Positions 1 to 7,653 of a stretch of DNA of 64,000 bases are shown one piece after another. The stretch's first letter is position 1. Each line of letters opens with the position of its first letter. Position numbers and translations under genes: made by a program. The stretch is from Blastococcus sp. TBT05-19 (GTDB taxonomy: Bacteria; Actinomycetota; Actinomycetes; Mycobacteriales; Geodermatophilaceae), in assembly GCF_003319095.1 (NCBI RefSeq), contig NZ_QOHI01000002.1:186001-250000 (forward strand). The letters run 5' to 3'. Below the pieces are notes generated by a model. It did no database searches. It was not told the origin of the DNA and saw only the letters and a program-made list of their open reading frames with translations.

Positions 1-729
1 GGTGACCACAGGGGCGATGTAGCTGTAGAGCGCGAACATGCCGCCGAACCCGACGACGCCGACCCCCAGGGTCAGCAGCACCTGCGGGCGGCGCAGCGCC
101 CCCAGCTCGCCGCGGACCGTGGCCTCGGGGCGGCCGGGCATCGAGGGGACGGCGGCGAGCACCGCGGCGACGGTGGCCGCGGCGAGGACGACGACCAGCC
201 AGTACGCGCCCCGCCAGCCGACCGTCTGACCCAGCCAGGTGGCGGCGGGCACCCCGGCGACCAGCGCGACGGAGAGGCCGAGCATCACCGAGCTGACCGC
301 GCGACCGCGCAGGTGCGGGGCCACCAGGGAGGCGGCGACCAGGGAGGCGACGCCGAAGTAGGCGCCGTGCGGGAGGCCGGCGACGAACCGGGCGAGCAGC
401 AGCGTGGTGTAGCCGGGCGCCACGGCGGTCAGCACGTTGCCGGCGAGCAGGGCGCCCATGAGCCCGACCAGCAGCGCCCGCCGGGGCAGCCGCGCGCTGA
501 GCGCCGCGATCACCGGCGCTCCCACGACCACGCCCAGGGCGTAGGCCGAGATGACGTGACCGGCCGAGGGGATGTCGACGCCCACGCCGTCGGCGATGTC
601 GGGCAGCAGGCCCATCGTCACGAACTCGGTGGTGCCGATCGCGAAGCCGCCCAGCGCCAGGGCGACGACGGCGGCCACCAGCCGTCCGGTCGAGAGGGGT
701 GCGGGCGGTGCGGGCGGTGCGGTGGTCAC
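1..729 (-). CDS. MFS drug/sugar efflux permease, N-terminal part
   Basis: Reading the minus strand from a GTG at 727-729 gives an open frame of 243 codons that runs off the left edge, so only the N-terminal part is present. The translation (TTAPPAPPAPLSTGRLVAAV...) has repeated hydrophobic helices, an early 'GTTEFVTMGLLPDIA' segment and 'RLPRR' after the second helix, all typical of DHA1-type (AraJ/Cmx-like) major facilitator proteins. About six or seven membrane segments are visible. Substrate cannot be told. It lies just upstream of mftF in opposite reading order (both minus, mftF ends at 776), so this gene is the next one downstream of mftF and could be co-transcribed with it (46-nt gap). 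Confidence 0.85.
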   Translation of the reverse strand, partial: MTTAPPAPPAPLSTGRLVAAVVALALGGFAIGTTEFVTMGLLPDIADGVGVDIPSAGHVISAYALGVVVGAPVIAALSARLPRRALLVGLMGALLAGNVLTAVAPGYTTLLLARFVAGLPHGAYFGVASLVAASLVAPHLRGRAVSSVMLGLSVALVAGVPAATWLGQTVGWRGAYWLVVVLAAATVAAVLAAVPSMPGRPEATVRGELGALRRPQVLLTLGVGVVGFGGMFALYSYIAPVVT

Positions 730-775
730 CCTGGGGCGAAGCCGTGAGCACCGCTCAGCATTCCCGGCCGGCGGG

Positions 776-2194
776 TCATGCGCGCGGCGGCCGGACGGGC
801 AGCAGGGCCCGGGGGTTCCTCGCGCGGACGGCGCCGGTCCAGAGCCCCGCGCCGTAGGCGAGGTCGTCGAGCCGACGTGCCAGAACGTGACGGAACGGTC
901 CGGACCGCTCGCGGTGCGGCCACCAGGCGACCAGGCCGTCGGCCACGGCCACGGCGAGCACCCCGCGCCGGGCGCGGCGGGACAGGAGCGCGGCGGCGAC
1001 GGCGACCGGCCAGTGGTGGCGGGTGGCGGCGCGGGCCAGGGTCTGCCCGGAGGCGGCCAGCCCCCGCGCGGTGAGCGCCGCCGCGAGCGCCGCGGGCAGC
1101 GGCTCGCCCGGCCGCCGGAGCCGGCGAGCCAGCCGCAGCCCCGTCCCCCCGAGCACGCCTCCCGCCGCGACGCGCCCCCACCGCCCGCCGGCCAGGGCGA
1201 GCGCCCAGGTCAGCGCGGTCTCCGGCGCGAGCACCACCGGCGCCACCGCGCCACCGTGCCGGTCGGCCAGCAGGGCCGCGCCCGTGCCGTAGAACGCGCG
1301 GCGGCGCAGCCACTCGCCGAGCGCGGCCGGGTGCTCGTGCGCCACCTCGGCGGCCGGCTCGTAGCGCACCCGCCACCCGGCAGCGGTCAGCCGCCAGACC
1401 AGGTCGACGTCCTCCGCCACCCGCATCGCCGGGTCGAACCCGCCGCCCACGGCCGCCCGCCGCACCAGCAGGGCGGCACTGGGCACGTAGGACACCGTCG
1501 TCAGCGGGCGGACCGCCGCGGGCCGCGCACCCATGTCGAGCGCGCCGGCGACGTCCTCGTAGGCGCTCGGCCACCCGCGGGCCGCGCCGTCGAGCGGGAC
1601 GATCCGCGGGGCGACGACGGCCAGCCGGGGATCGGCGAGGTGCGGCAGCAGCCGGGCCAGCCAGCCGGGGCGCGGCACGCAGTCGGAGTCGAGGAACGCG
1701 ACGACGTCGGTCGTCGCCGCGGCCAGCCCGGCGTTGCGGGCGGCGGCCGGGCCGCGGGACGACGGGTGCCGGACCACGCGCACCCCGGCCGGCACCGCGA
1801 CCGGCGCGCGCGACCCGTCGTCGACCATGACCACCGGCAGCGCCGCCGTGGCCGGGTCCGCCCGGAGCGCGTCGAGCAGCCGGGCGAGCTCCGCGGGGCG
1901 GTCGCGCACCGGGATCACCACGGTCACCGCGGCGTCCCCGCCCGGCACGAGCGAGGGGTGGGCGACCCCGGCGTCGAGCAGGCGCGCGGCCAGGGCGGCC
2001 GTCGTCGCGTCCCGGACCTCGACCCGGTCGGCGCCCAGCAGCTCCGCCGCCCGCGGCGCGAGCCGGAGCAGCCGGAGCGGCGAGCCGCCCAGCAGGGTGG
2101 CCCCGCCGTCGCGCCGACGGGTGCGCGGGTCGAGGCGGACGGCGAACCCGTCGGGCAGCCGGCCCGCGGGCGCGGCCGGGACGGGACCGGTCAC
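776..2194 (-). CDS. mftF: Mycofactocin glycosyltransferase MftF
   Basis: This family-2 glycosyltransferase of 472 aa is the enzyme that adds glucose units to premycofactocin. The N-terminal 'LPDGFAVRLDPRTRR' and 'LLGGSPLRLLRL' (residues about 13-45) are the signature of the MftF family and not of ordinary GT2 enzymes. The catalytic domain shows 'VVIPVRDR' (about 92), 'VDDGS' (124-128), the DxD-type 'FLDSD' (167-171) and 'EDVDLVWRL' (about 256). Hydrophobic stretches in the C-terminal third suggest membrane association. It starts at GTG 2192-2194. It stands 1.1 kb from mftE and 5.5 kb from mftC, so it is not in one operon with the core genes. Identity is by family motifs; the sugar donor is from knowledge of mycobacterial MftF. 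Confidence 0.88.
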   Translation of the reverse strand: MTGPVPAAPAGRLPDGFAVRLDPRTRRRDGGATLLGGSPLRLLRLAPRAAELLGADRVEVRDATTAALAARLLDAGVAHPSLVPGGDAAVTVVIPVRDRPAELARLLDALRADPATAALPVVMVDDGSRAPVAVPAGVRVVRHPSSRGPAAARNAGLAAATTDVVAFLDSDCVPRPGWLARLLPHLADPRLAVVAPRIVPLDGAARGWPSAYEDVAGALDMGARPAAVRPLTTVSYVPSAALLVRRAAVGGGFDPAMRVAEDVDLVWRLTAAGWRVRYEPAAEVAHEHPAALGEWLRRRAFYGTGAALLADRHGGAVAPVVLAPETALTWALALAGGRWGRVAAGGVLGGTGLRLARRLRRPGEPLPAALAAALTARGLAASGQTLARAATRHHWPVAVAAALLSRRARRGVLAVAVADGLVAWWPHRERSGPFRHVLARRLDDLAYGAGLWTGAVRARNPRALLPVRPPRA

Positions 2195-2246
2195 CCGCCG
2201 AGCCTAGCGACGGCGCCCCGCCCGCAACGGCGCGATGGAGGCATGC

Positions 2247-2265
2247 TTAGGTCAGCCTTACCTGA
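2247..2265 (+). promoter_or_regulatory. IdeR/DtxR-type iron box
   Basis: The 19-bp sequence TTAGGTCAGCCTTACCTGA matches the DtxR/IdeR/DmdR consensus TTAGGTTAGGCTAACCTAA at 15 of 19 positions and has the same dyad layout. It ends 20 bases before the ATG of the siderophore-binding lipoprotein at 2286, so an iron-loaded repressor bound here would block transcription. Iron repression is inferred from the motif and from the function of the gene it precedes. Confidence 0.8.
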
Positions 2266-2285
2266 GTTCGACCGAGGAGACCACC

Positions 2286-3278
2286 ATGCACGTCCGTCCC
2301 GCCCTCCGCGGCGCCGCCGCGCTCGCCGCCGCCGCCCTCGTCCTCACCGGTTGTGGCGCCGGTGAGGAGGACACGACCGCCGACAGCGGCTCGTCCTCCG
2401 GCTCCGGCGCCTTCCCGGTGACCGTGAGCACCGCCTTCGGCGACGTCACCGTCGAGGAGGAGCCCCAGCGGGTCGTGGCGCTGGGCTGGTCGGACGCGGA
2501 GACGGCGCTGGCCCTGGGCGTGCAGCCCGTGGGCGCGAGCGACTGGCTGGGCTTCGGCGGCGAGGGCGTGGGCCCGTGGGCCGAGGGCCTCTACGACGAG
2601 GCGCCGGAGATCATCGAGACGCTGGAGCCCAGCCTCGAGGCGATCGCCGCGCTCGAGCCGGACCTGATCCTCGACACCCGGTCGTCGGCGGAGGAGGACC
2701 GCTACGAGGCGCTCAGCGCGATCGCCCCGACCATCGGTCAGCCCGAGGGCGTGGGTCCGTACCAGACGACCTGGCAGCAGCAGCTCGAGCTCGTCGGCCA
2801 GGCGCTGGGCGAGACCGAGCGGGCCGGCGAGCTGCAGGCCGAGGTCGAGCAGGCCTTCGCCGACGCCGCCGCCGAGCACCCGGAGTTCGAGGGCACCGAG
2901 GTCGCCGTCGGCGCCTTCACCTCCGAGGGCTTCGGCGCCTACGTCCGCGGCGACGCCCGGGTGGAGTTCATGGAGCAGCTCGGCTTCGAGAACAAGGCCG
3001 CGATCCAGGACCTGGCGACGGAGAGCTTCTTCGTGCCGGTGAGCGAGGAGGAGGTCTCGCTGCTCGACGCCGAGCTGACCGTGGTCTTCCCGATCTTCGT
3101 CGAGGCCTCGCAGTTCACCGGAAACCCGCTGTGGCAGGGGCTGACCTCCGTCCGGGAGGGCCGCGCCGTCGTCCTCGAGGACACCACGCTCACCAACGCG
3201 TTCTCCAGCGGCTCGTCGCTCGGCATCCGGTACGCCCTCGACAACGCCGTCCCGCTCTTCGCCGACGCGCTCGCCTGA
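2286..3278 (+). CDS. Iron-siderophore ABC transporter substrate-binding lipoprotein
   Basis: This 330-aa protein is a periplasmic-binding-protein (FepB/FhuD-like, TroA fold) that would capture ferric siderophore at the cell surface. The signal peptide ends in the lipobox LTGC, with lipidated Cys at residue 23, followed by a Ser/Gly-rich linker. 'VEEEPQRVVALGWSDAETALALG' (about 50-75) is the typical first motif of this family, and 'LEAIAALEPDLIL' follows around 120. The ATG at 2286 has a good ribosome site (GAGGAGA). An iron box precedes it. No permease or ATPase gene is adjacent, so it must use a transporter encoded elsewhere. It interrupts the mycofactocin genes mftF and mftE. Confidence 0.9.
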   Translation: MHVRPALRGAAALAAAALVLTGCGAGEEDTTADSGSSSGSGAFPVTVSTAFGDVTVEEEPQRVVALGWSDAETALALGVQPVGASDWLGFGGEGVGPWAEGLYDEAPEIIETLEPSLEAIAALEPDLILDTRSSAEEDRYEALSAIAPTIGQPEGVGPYQTTWQQQLELVGQALGETERAGELQAEVEQAFADAAAEHPEFEGTEVAVGAFTSEGFGAYVRGDARVEFMEQLGFENKAAIQDLATESFFVPVSEEEVSLLDAELTVVFPIFVEASQFTGNPLWQGLTSVREGRAVVLEDTTLTNAFSSGSSLGIRYALDNAVPLFADALA

Positions 3279-3299
3279 TCGGCGGACCCCGCCGGGCGC

Positions 3300-3995
3300 T
3301 CACCCCACGAGCCGCCCGGCGGGGTCCACCCGCCACTCCCGCACCGCCGCGACCAGCCGGCCGGCCAGGTCCGCCACCAGCGCCGCGCCCTCCGCGGCCG
3401 ACGCACCCGCCGGGTCCCCGAGCACGCCGTTCGGGCTCACCGCCCGCACGCACTCGGCCCGCATCCGGGGCAGCAGCTCCCGCAGCGGCGCCGTCTCCCC
3501 GGGCTCCGCCCGGTCCCCACGCACCCCAGCTGGTTCCACGTGCAACATCAGCGACGTCTCCAGCCGGCCGGCGTGCGCGTCGCCCCCGCGCACGGTCAGC
3601 GGCCACCACGCCGCGTCCCGGCCCTCCGCGCGCAGCAGCGGCACCGCCGCGCGCAGGGCGTCGACGTTGCCGCCGTGGCCGTTGACGACCAGCAGCCGCC
3701 CGGCCCAGCGGCCGGCGGACCGCCCGTACTCCACCAGGAGCGTGGTGAGCGCCGCGGTGCCGATCGACACCGTGCCCGGGAAGCCCTCGTGCTCCCCGCT
3801 CGCCCCGTAGGCGATCGCCGGGGCCAGCAGCGCGCCGTGGAGGCCGGGCACCGCCTCCGACGCCACCGCCTCCGCCGTGCGGGTGTCGGTGGCCAGCGGG
3901 AGGTGCGGGCCGTGCTGCTCGACCGAGCCCAGGGGCACGACGAGCAGCGGCCGCGACGGCAGCTCGGGCCAGGTCGCGCCGGCGAGGGAGGTCAC
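3300..3995 (-). CDS. mftE: Mycofactocin precursor peptide peptidase MftE (creatininase family)
   Basis: This 231-aa creatininase-fold metallopeptidase is expected to cut the modified C-terminal Val-Tyr pair from MftA after MftC has acted. Metal ligands are visible in 'GSVEQHGPHLPLATDT' (Glu26, His28, Asp37) and later in 'VNGHGGN' (His107) and 'HAGRLETSLML' (His141, Glu146). The short length and the 'VEQHGPHLPL' form match the mycofactocin-type subfamily more closely than creatinine amidohydrolases. It starts at GTG 3993-3995. It lies alone among unrelated genes, 3.7 kb from mftC. Assignment to mycofactocin rests on subfamily motifs plus the other mft genes nearby. Confidence 0.85.
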   Translation of the reverse strand: MTSLAGATWPELPSRPLLVVPLGSVEQHGPHLPLATDTRTAEAVASEAVPGLHGALLAPAIAYGASGEHEGFPGTVSIGTAALTTLLVEYGRSAGRWAGRLLVVNGHGGNVDALRAAVPLLRAEGRDAAWWPLTVRGGDAHAGRLETSLMLHVEPAGVRGDRAEPGETAPLRELLPRMRAECVRAVSPNGVLGDPAGASAAEGAALVADLAGRLVAAVREWRVDPAGRLVG

Positions 3996-4018
3996 CGCCG
4001 CACCCTAGGTGCGCCGCA

Positions 4019-4801
4019 TCAGGCAGCCGGGGTCGGCTCGTCCTCGACGACGTCCTCCACCAGGGCGTCCTCCTCGAGCTCCTGGGCCAGCTCGGCGAAG
4101 ACCTCGCAGGTCCGCGCGAGCTGCTCGGCCACCGCGGCCACCAGGTCCGCCGCGCCGGCCACGTCGCCCTCGTGCGCCCGCTCCTCGAGGCTGCGGCAGG
4201 ACGCCGCCAGCGCGTCCGCACCGAGGGTGGCCGCGCCACCGGCGAGGCGGTGCGCCACGGCCTCCAGCGCCGGGGCGTCCTGAGCGGTGGCCGCCCGCTG
4301 CACGGCGGCGGTCGCGGACGGCGCGCCGGCCACGAAGGTGCGCAGCAGCCGCGCGGTCAGCGCCCGCTCGGCCTCCTCCTCGACCCCGGCGACGTCGCCG
4401 AGCCGGCGGCGGACGACGTCCTCGAGCTCGTCGGTGCTGGTGCCGGCGGCCTCGTCGATCGCCCGGGCGAGGTCGGCGAGCGTGCACGGCTTGGCGAGGT
4501 AGGTGGCGCCGAGGGACCGGCCGGCGGAGACGTCCCCGGGCAGCGCCCGGCCGCTCAGGAAGATCACCGGCAGGTTCGCGGACGCGGGGTGCTCGCGCAG
4601 CGAGTTCGCCAGGCTCAGGCCGCTGCCGCCGGGCATGAACATGTCGGTGACGACGACGTCGGGCGCGAAGGCGCCGTCCAGCGCGTCCGTCGCCTCGTCC
4701 GCCGAGGCCGCCGCACGGACCCGGTAGCCGGCCCAGGTCAGGCGCCGCTCGAGCATCAGCCGGGTCGCATCCTCGTCCTCGACCACCAGCACCTTGACCA
4801 C
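4019..4801 (-). CDS. Response regulator with C-terminal HPt domain
   Basis: This 260-aa protein has an N-terminal receiver domain (acidic pair Glu8/Asp9, phospho-acceptor Asp53 in 'VVVTDMFMP', Lys104 in 'YLAKP') followed by a histidine phosphotransfer domain with 'AHRLAGGAATLGA' (His184). It has no DNA-binding or enzymatic output, so it would relay phosphate between a hybrid kinase and another regulator. The acidic tail 'EDALVEDVVEDEPTPAA' is unusual. No kinase is adjacent; the hybrid kinase at 40410-42851 is one possible partner (inference). It starts at GTG 4799-4801, divergent from the YchJ-like gene with an 85-base gap. Confidence 0.85.
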   Translation of the reverse strand: MVKVLVVEDEDATRLMLERRLTWAGYRVRAAASADEATDALDGAFAPDVVVTDMFMPGGSGLSLANSLREHPASANLPVIFLSGRALPGDVSAGRSLGATYLAKPCTLADLARAIDEAAGTSTDELEDVVRRRLGDVAGVEEEAERALTARLLRTFVAGAPSATAAVQRAATAQDAPALEAVAHRLAGGAATLGADALAASCRSLEERAHEGDVAGAADLVAAVAEQLARTCEVFAELAQELEEDALVEDVVEDEPTPAA

Positions 4802-4886
4802 GCGCGTTCCTCCCGCTCCACCGGACGCTCCGGTGCCACTCCCCCTGTCATCGGCAGCCCGACCGTCCGGTGGGCAGACTTCCCCC

Positions 4887-5252
4887 GTGCCCCCTCGTCG
4901 CTGCCCCTGCGGATCCGGCCTGCCCTACGACGAGTGCTGCGGCCGGCTGCACACCGGGGAGGCGACGGCGGCGACCGCGGAGCAGCTCATGCGCTCCCGG
5001 TACAGCGCCTTCGTCGTGGGTGACGCCGCGTACCTGCTCGCCACCTGGCACCCCACCACCCGGCCGCGTTCCCTGGAGCTCGACCCTCACGTCCGGTGGG
5101 CCGGCCTGGACGTGCTGGCGACAACCGGCGGCGGGATGCTGGCCGCCGAGGGCACCGTGGAGTTCGTCGCCCGGTACGCGGGCGGGGAGCAGCACGAGGT
5201 CAGCCGGTTCGTGCGCGAGGACGGCGCCTGGCGGTACCTGGACGCCGCCTGA
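4887..5252 (+). CDS. YchJ/UPF0225 family SEC-C motif protein
   Basis: This 121-aa protein begins with a zinc-binding SEC-C-like motif 'RCPCGSGLPYDECCGRLH' and continues with 'AEQLMRSRYSAFVVGDAAYLL', the hallmark of the YchJ/UPF0225 family. The rest resembles an NTF2-like fold ('GTVEFVARY', 'SRFVREDGAWRY'). Function is unknown. The GTG at 4887 is preferred because an upstream in-frame start (4794) would overlap the divergent gene's start and add residues not usual in the family. Confidence 0.85.
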   Translation: MPPRRCPCGSGLPYDECCGRLHTGEATAATAEQLMRSRYSAFVVGDAAYLLATWHPTTRPRSLELDPHVRWAGLDVLATTGGGMLAAEGTVEFVARYAGGEQHEVSRFVREDGAWRYLDAA

Positions 5253-5292
5253 GCCGGGTGTCGCGACGGTCCTCGGTGGGCACCGGACGTCC

Positions 5293-5772
5293 ATGAGCGC
5301 AGAAGACACGCACAAGGTCGCCGAGCTGCTGAAGGGTGAGCGCTTCGGCTTCCTCACCACGATCGCGCCCGGCGGCAAGCTGACCAGCCGGCCCATGACG
5401 CTGCAGGAGGTCGAGTTCGACGGCGACCTGTGGTTCTACGCCGAGCGGAGCTCCCACCCGGTGGCGCACATCGCCGCCGAGCCGCAGGTGAACGTGGGCG
5501 TGGGCTCGGGCGGCACCTGGGTGTCGCTGACCGGGCACGCGACCGTCGTGGACGACCTCGCGAAGAAGAAGGAGCTGTGGAACAGCGGCGTCGAGGCGTG
5601 GTTCCCCAACGGCCCCGAGGACCCGGAGGTCGTGCTGATCAAGGTCGACGGCGACTCGGCGGAGTACTGGGACAGCCCCGGCGGCCGCCTGGCCACCGCG
5701 TTCAGCTTCGTGAAGGCCAAGGCGACCGGTGAGCGGATCGAGGGCGGCGAGAACGAGAAGGTCGAGCTCTAG
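5293..5772 (+). CDS. Pyridoxamine 5'-phosphate oxidase-fold general stress protein
   Basis: The 159-aa product has the split-barrel flavin-binding fold of the PPOX/general stress protein 26 family: 'RFGFLTTIAPGGKLTSRPM', 'DGDLWFYAERSSHPVAHIAAEPQVNVG', 'WVSLTGHATVV' and 'AEYWDSPGG'. Such proteins bind FMN, F420 or heme; which cofactor applies here cannot be read. ATG 5293 is the clear start. Its stop overlaps by four bases the stop of the GGDEF-EAL gene on the other strand, so the two convergent transcripts share their ends. Confidence 0.85.
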   Translation: MSAEDTHKVAELLKGERFGFLTTIAPGGKLTSRPMTLQEVEFDGDLWFYAERSSHPVAHIAAEPQVNVGVGSGGTWVSLTGHATVVDDLAKKKELWNSGVEAWFPNGPEDPEVVLIKVDGDSAEYWDSPGGRLATAFSFVKAKATGERIEGGENEKVEL

Positions 5773-7571
5773 GCGCTGACCGCGACGCCGAGGGCGGCGC
5801 CGGCCTCGGCGGCCGGCTGCGGGCGGGCGAAGAAGTAGCCCTGCGCCTGCCCGCACTGGAGGTCGCGCAGCGCCAGCCGCTGGTCGTCGGTCTCCACGCC
5901 CTCGGCGACGACGTCCAGCCCCAGCGTGCGGGCCAGCTCGACGATCGAGGCGATCAGCGTGGTGGCCGACCGGCCGGCGGGCAGGTCCATGACGAAGCTG
6001 CGGTCGATCTTGAGCACGTCCGCCGGGAGCTTGCGCAGGTAGGACAGGCTCGAGAAGCCCGTGCCGAAGTCGTCGATGGCGATCCGCACGCCGAGAGCGC
6101 GCAGCGCCTCCAGCTGGGCCACGACGGCGTCGACGTCCCGGACCAGGACGCCCTCGGTGAGCTCGAGGGTGAGCAGCTCGGCCGGGAAACCGGTCTCCGT
6201 GAGCGCCGAGACGACGTCGCCGACGATGTCGGTGTCGAAGAGCTGGCGGGGCGAGAGGTTGACCGCCATCCGCAGCGAGGTGCCGCGCTCGGCGATCCAC
6301 GCGGCGCCCTGCTGGAGGGCGGTGCGGAGCACCCAGCGGCCGATGTCCACGATCGCGCCGCTCTCCTCGGCGAGCGGGATGAACTCGATCGGCGGGACCA
6401 GCCCGCGCTCGGGGTGCCGCCAGCGGACGAGCGCCTCGAAGCCGGTGGTCCGGCCGTCGGTGAGCCGCACCGTCGGCTGGTAGTGCAGTTCGAGCTGGTC
6501 GTCGGTGACCGCGGCCAGCAGGTCCTGCTGCAGGCCGGCGCGACGGCGGGCGGCCTCGGCCATCCCGTCGGCATAGCCCACGAGCCGGTTCTTGCCCTGC
6601 GCCTTGGCCAGGTGCATCGCCAGGTCGGCGTTGCGCAGCAGCGCCCCGGTGGTGCGGTCGTCGTCGGTGGCCTCGGCGACGCCCACGCTGGCGTGCACGG
6701 TCACCATCCCGTCCTCCACGGGCACCGGGAGGGACAGCGAGACCAGCACCCGCTCGCCGACGGCGTGCGCGACCTCGGCGTTCCCGGCGACGACCACGGC
6801 GAACTCGTCCCCGCCGATGCGGGCCACGACGTCGTCGGGGCGCACGCAGGCGCGCAGCCGCTCGGCGACGACGCGGAGCAGGACGTCACCGACGGCATGA
6901 CCGCGGCTGTCGTTGACGTCCTTGAAGTCGTCGACGTCGACGAACAGCACGCTGACGGGGCCACCACGACCGAGCGCGCGGGCGGTGACCTCCTCGAGCT
7001 GCGTGCGGTTGGCCAGGCCGGTCAGTGAGTCGCTGAGCTCCTGCTCCTCGTTGAGCCGCCACGAGGTGAGGTGCGCCAGGCTCGCGGCCAGGACGAACGC
7101 CGCGTGGATCCCGGCCCACAGCCACGGCTGGTGCTCGGCGGCGTCGTGCCCGAAGACCTCGTGCGGGAACAGCGTGCCGACCGCCCCGTGGTGGACGGAG
7201 ACGACGACCAGCGCGATCCCGAAGGGGATCCAGCTCTGGTACAGCGAGACGACGCCGATCATGACGAAGAAGGCGAAGTGCGCCTCGGTGACGCCACCCC
7301 ACAGGTGGGTCAGCGCCACGGAGGCGCCCATGAGCGCGAAGGTGCTGGCGGCGGCGCGGACGGCGCGCCCGAGCGTGGGAACGGCGGCGACGGCGGCGGG
7401 TCCGGCGACACCGGCGAGCACCGCGACGGCGGTCGGCTGGTCGTAGCCCCAGAACCAGGCGAGCAGCACCAGCCCGACGGCGGCGGCGAAGGACAACCGC
7501 ACGATGGCGCGGTGCCGTCCCTGCCAGACGTCCTCGGGCAGCTCGCGTCCGCGAGGGAGCACCCCACTCAT
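5769..7571 (-). CDS. Membrane GGDEF-EAL cyclic-di-GMP synthase/phosphodiesterase
   Basis: This protein of 600 aa starts at ATG 7569-7571; an upstream GTG would add four residues. The N-terminal 175 residues hold several membrane helices with conserved-looking 'GGVTEAHFAFFVM' and 'VSVHHG', a sensor layout shared by many uncharacterised GGDEF and chemotaxis proteins. The GGDEF domain keeps GGDEF (about 253-257) and an inhibitory site RPDD five residues before it. The EAL domain keeps 'FEALVRWRHPERGLVP' (EAL about 379-381), 'NLSPRQ', 'ELTEG', 'DDFGTG' and 'KIDRSFV', so both activities look intact. It sits between the mft core and the other mft genes with no clear functional tie. Confidence 0.92.
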   Translation of the reverse strand: MSGVLPRGRELPEDVWQGRHRAIVRLSFAAAVGLVLLAWFWGYDQPTAVAVLAGVAGPAAVAAVPTLGRAVRAAASTFALMGASVALTHLWGGVTEAHFAFFVMIGVVSLYQSWIPFGIALVVVSVHHGAVGTLFPHEVFGHDAAEHQPWLWAGIHAAFVLAASLAHLTSWRLNEEQELSDSLTGLANRTQLEEVTARALGRGGPVSVLFVDVDDFKDVNDSRGHAVGDVLLRVVAERLRACVRPDDVVARIGGDEFAVVVAGNAEVAHAVGERVLVSLSLPVPVEDGMVTVHASVGVAEATDDDRTTGALLRNADLAMHLAKAQGKNRLVGYADGMAEAARRRAGLQQDLLAAVTDDQLELHYQPTVRLTDGRTTGFEALVRWRHPERGLVPPIEFIPLAEESGAIVDIGRWVLRTALQQGAAWIAERGTSLRMAVNLSPRQLFDTDIVGDVVSALTETGFPAELLTLELTEGVLVRDVDAVVAQLEALRALGVRIAIDDFGTGFSSLSYLRKLPADVLKIDRSFVMDLPAGRSATTLIASIVELARTLGLDVVAEGVETDDQRLALRDLQCGQAQGYFFARPQPAAEAGAALGVAVSA

Positions 7572-7596
7572 CCGTTCGATCACACCCGGGCCATCG

Positions 7597-7614
7597 GCAA
7601 CTCGCGCGAGTTGC
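7597..7614. promoter_or_regulatory. 18-bp perfect palindrome upstream of GGDEF-EAL gene
   Basis: GCAACTCGCGCGAGTTGC is perfectly self-complementary. It lies 26 bases upstream of the GGDEF-EAL start and 40 bases beyond the mftC stop, both genes being on the minus strand. It could be an operator for the GGDEF-EAL gene or part of a transcription end after mftC. The lack of a loop favours a protein-binding site. Function is not known. Confidence 0.4.
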
Positions 7615-7653
7615 TGGAGTGCCCGGTACCGCCTTCCCCCCGAGGGGGTGCCC

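Noticed and set aside
572-2365. A long plus-strand frame of 597 codons across mftF
   Set aside because: It is Pro/Arg/Gly-rich low-complexity sequence opposite a well-supported glycosyltransferase; a typical high-GC antisense artefact.
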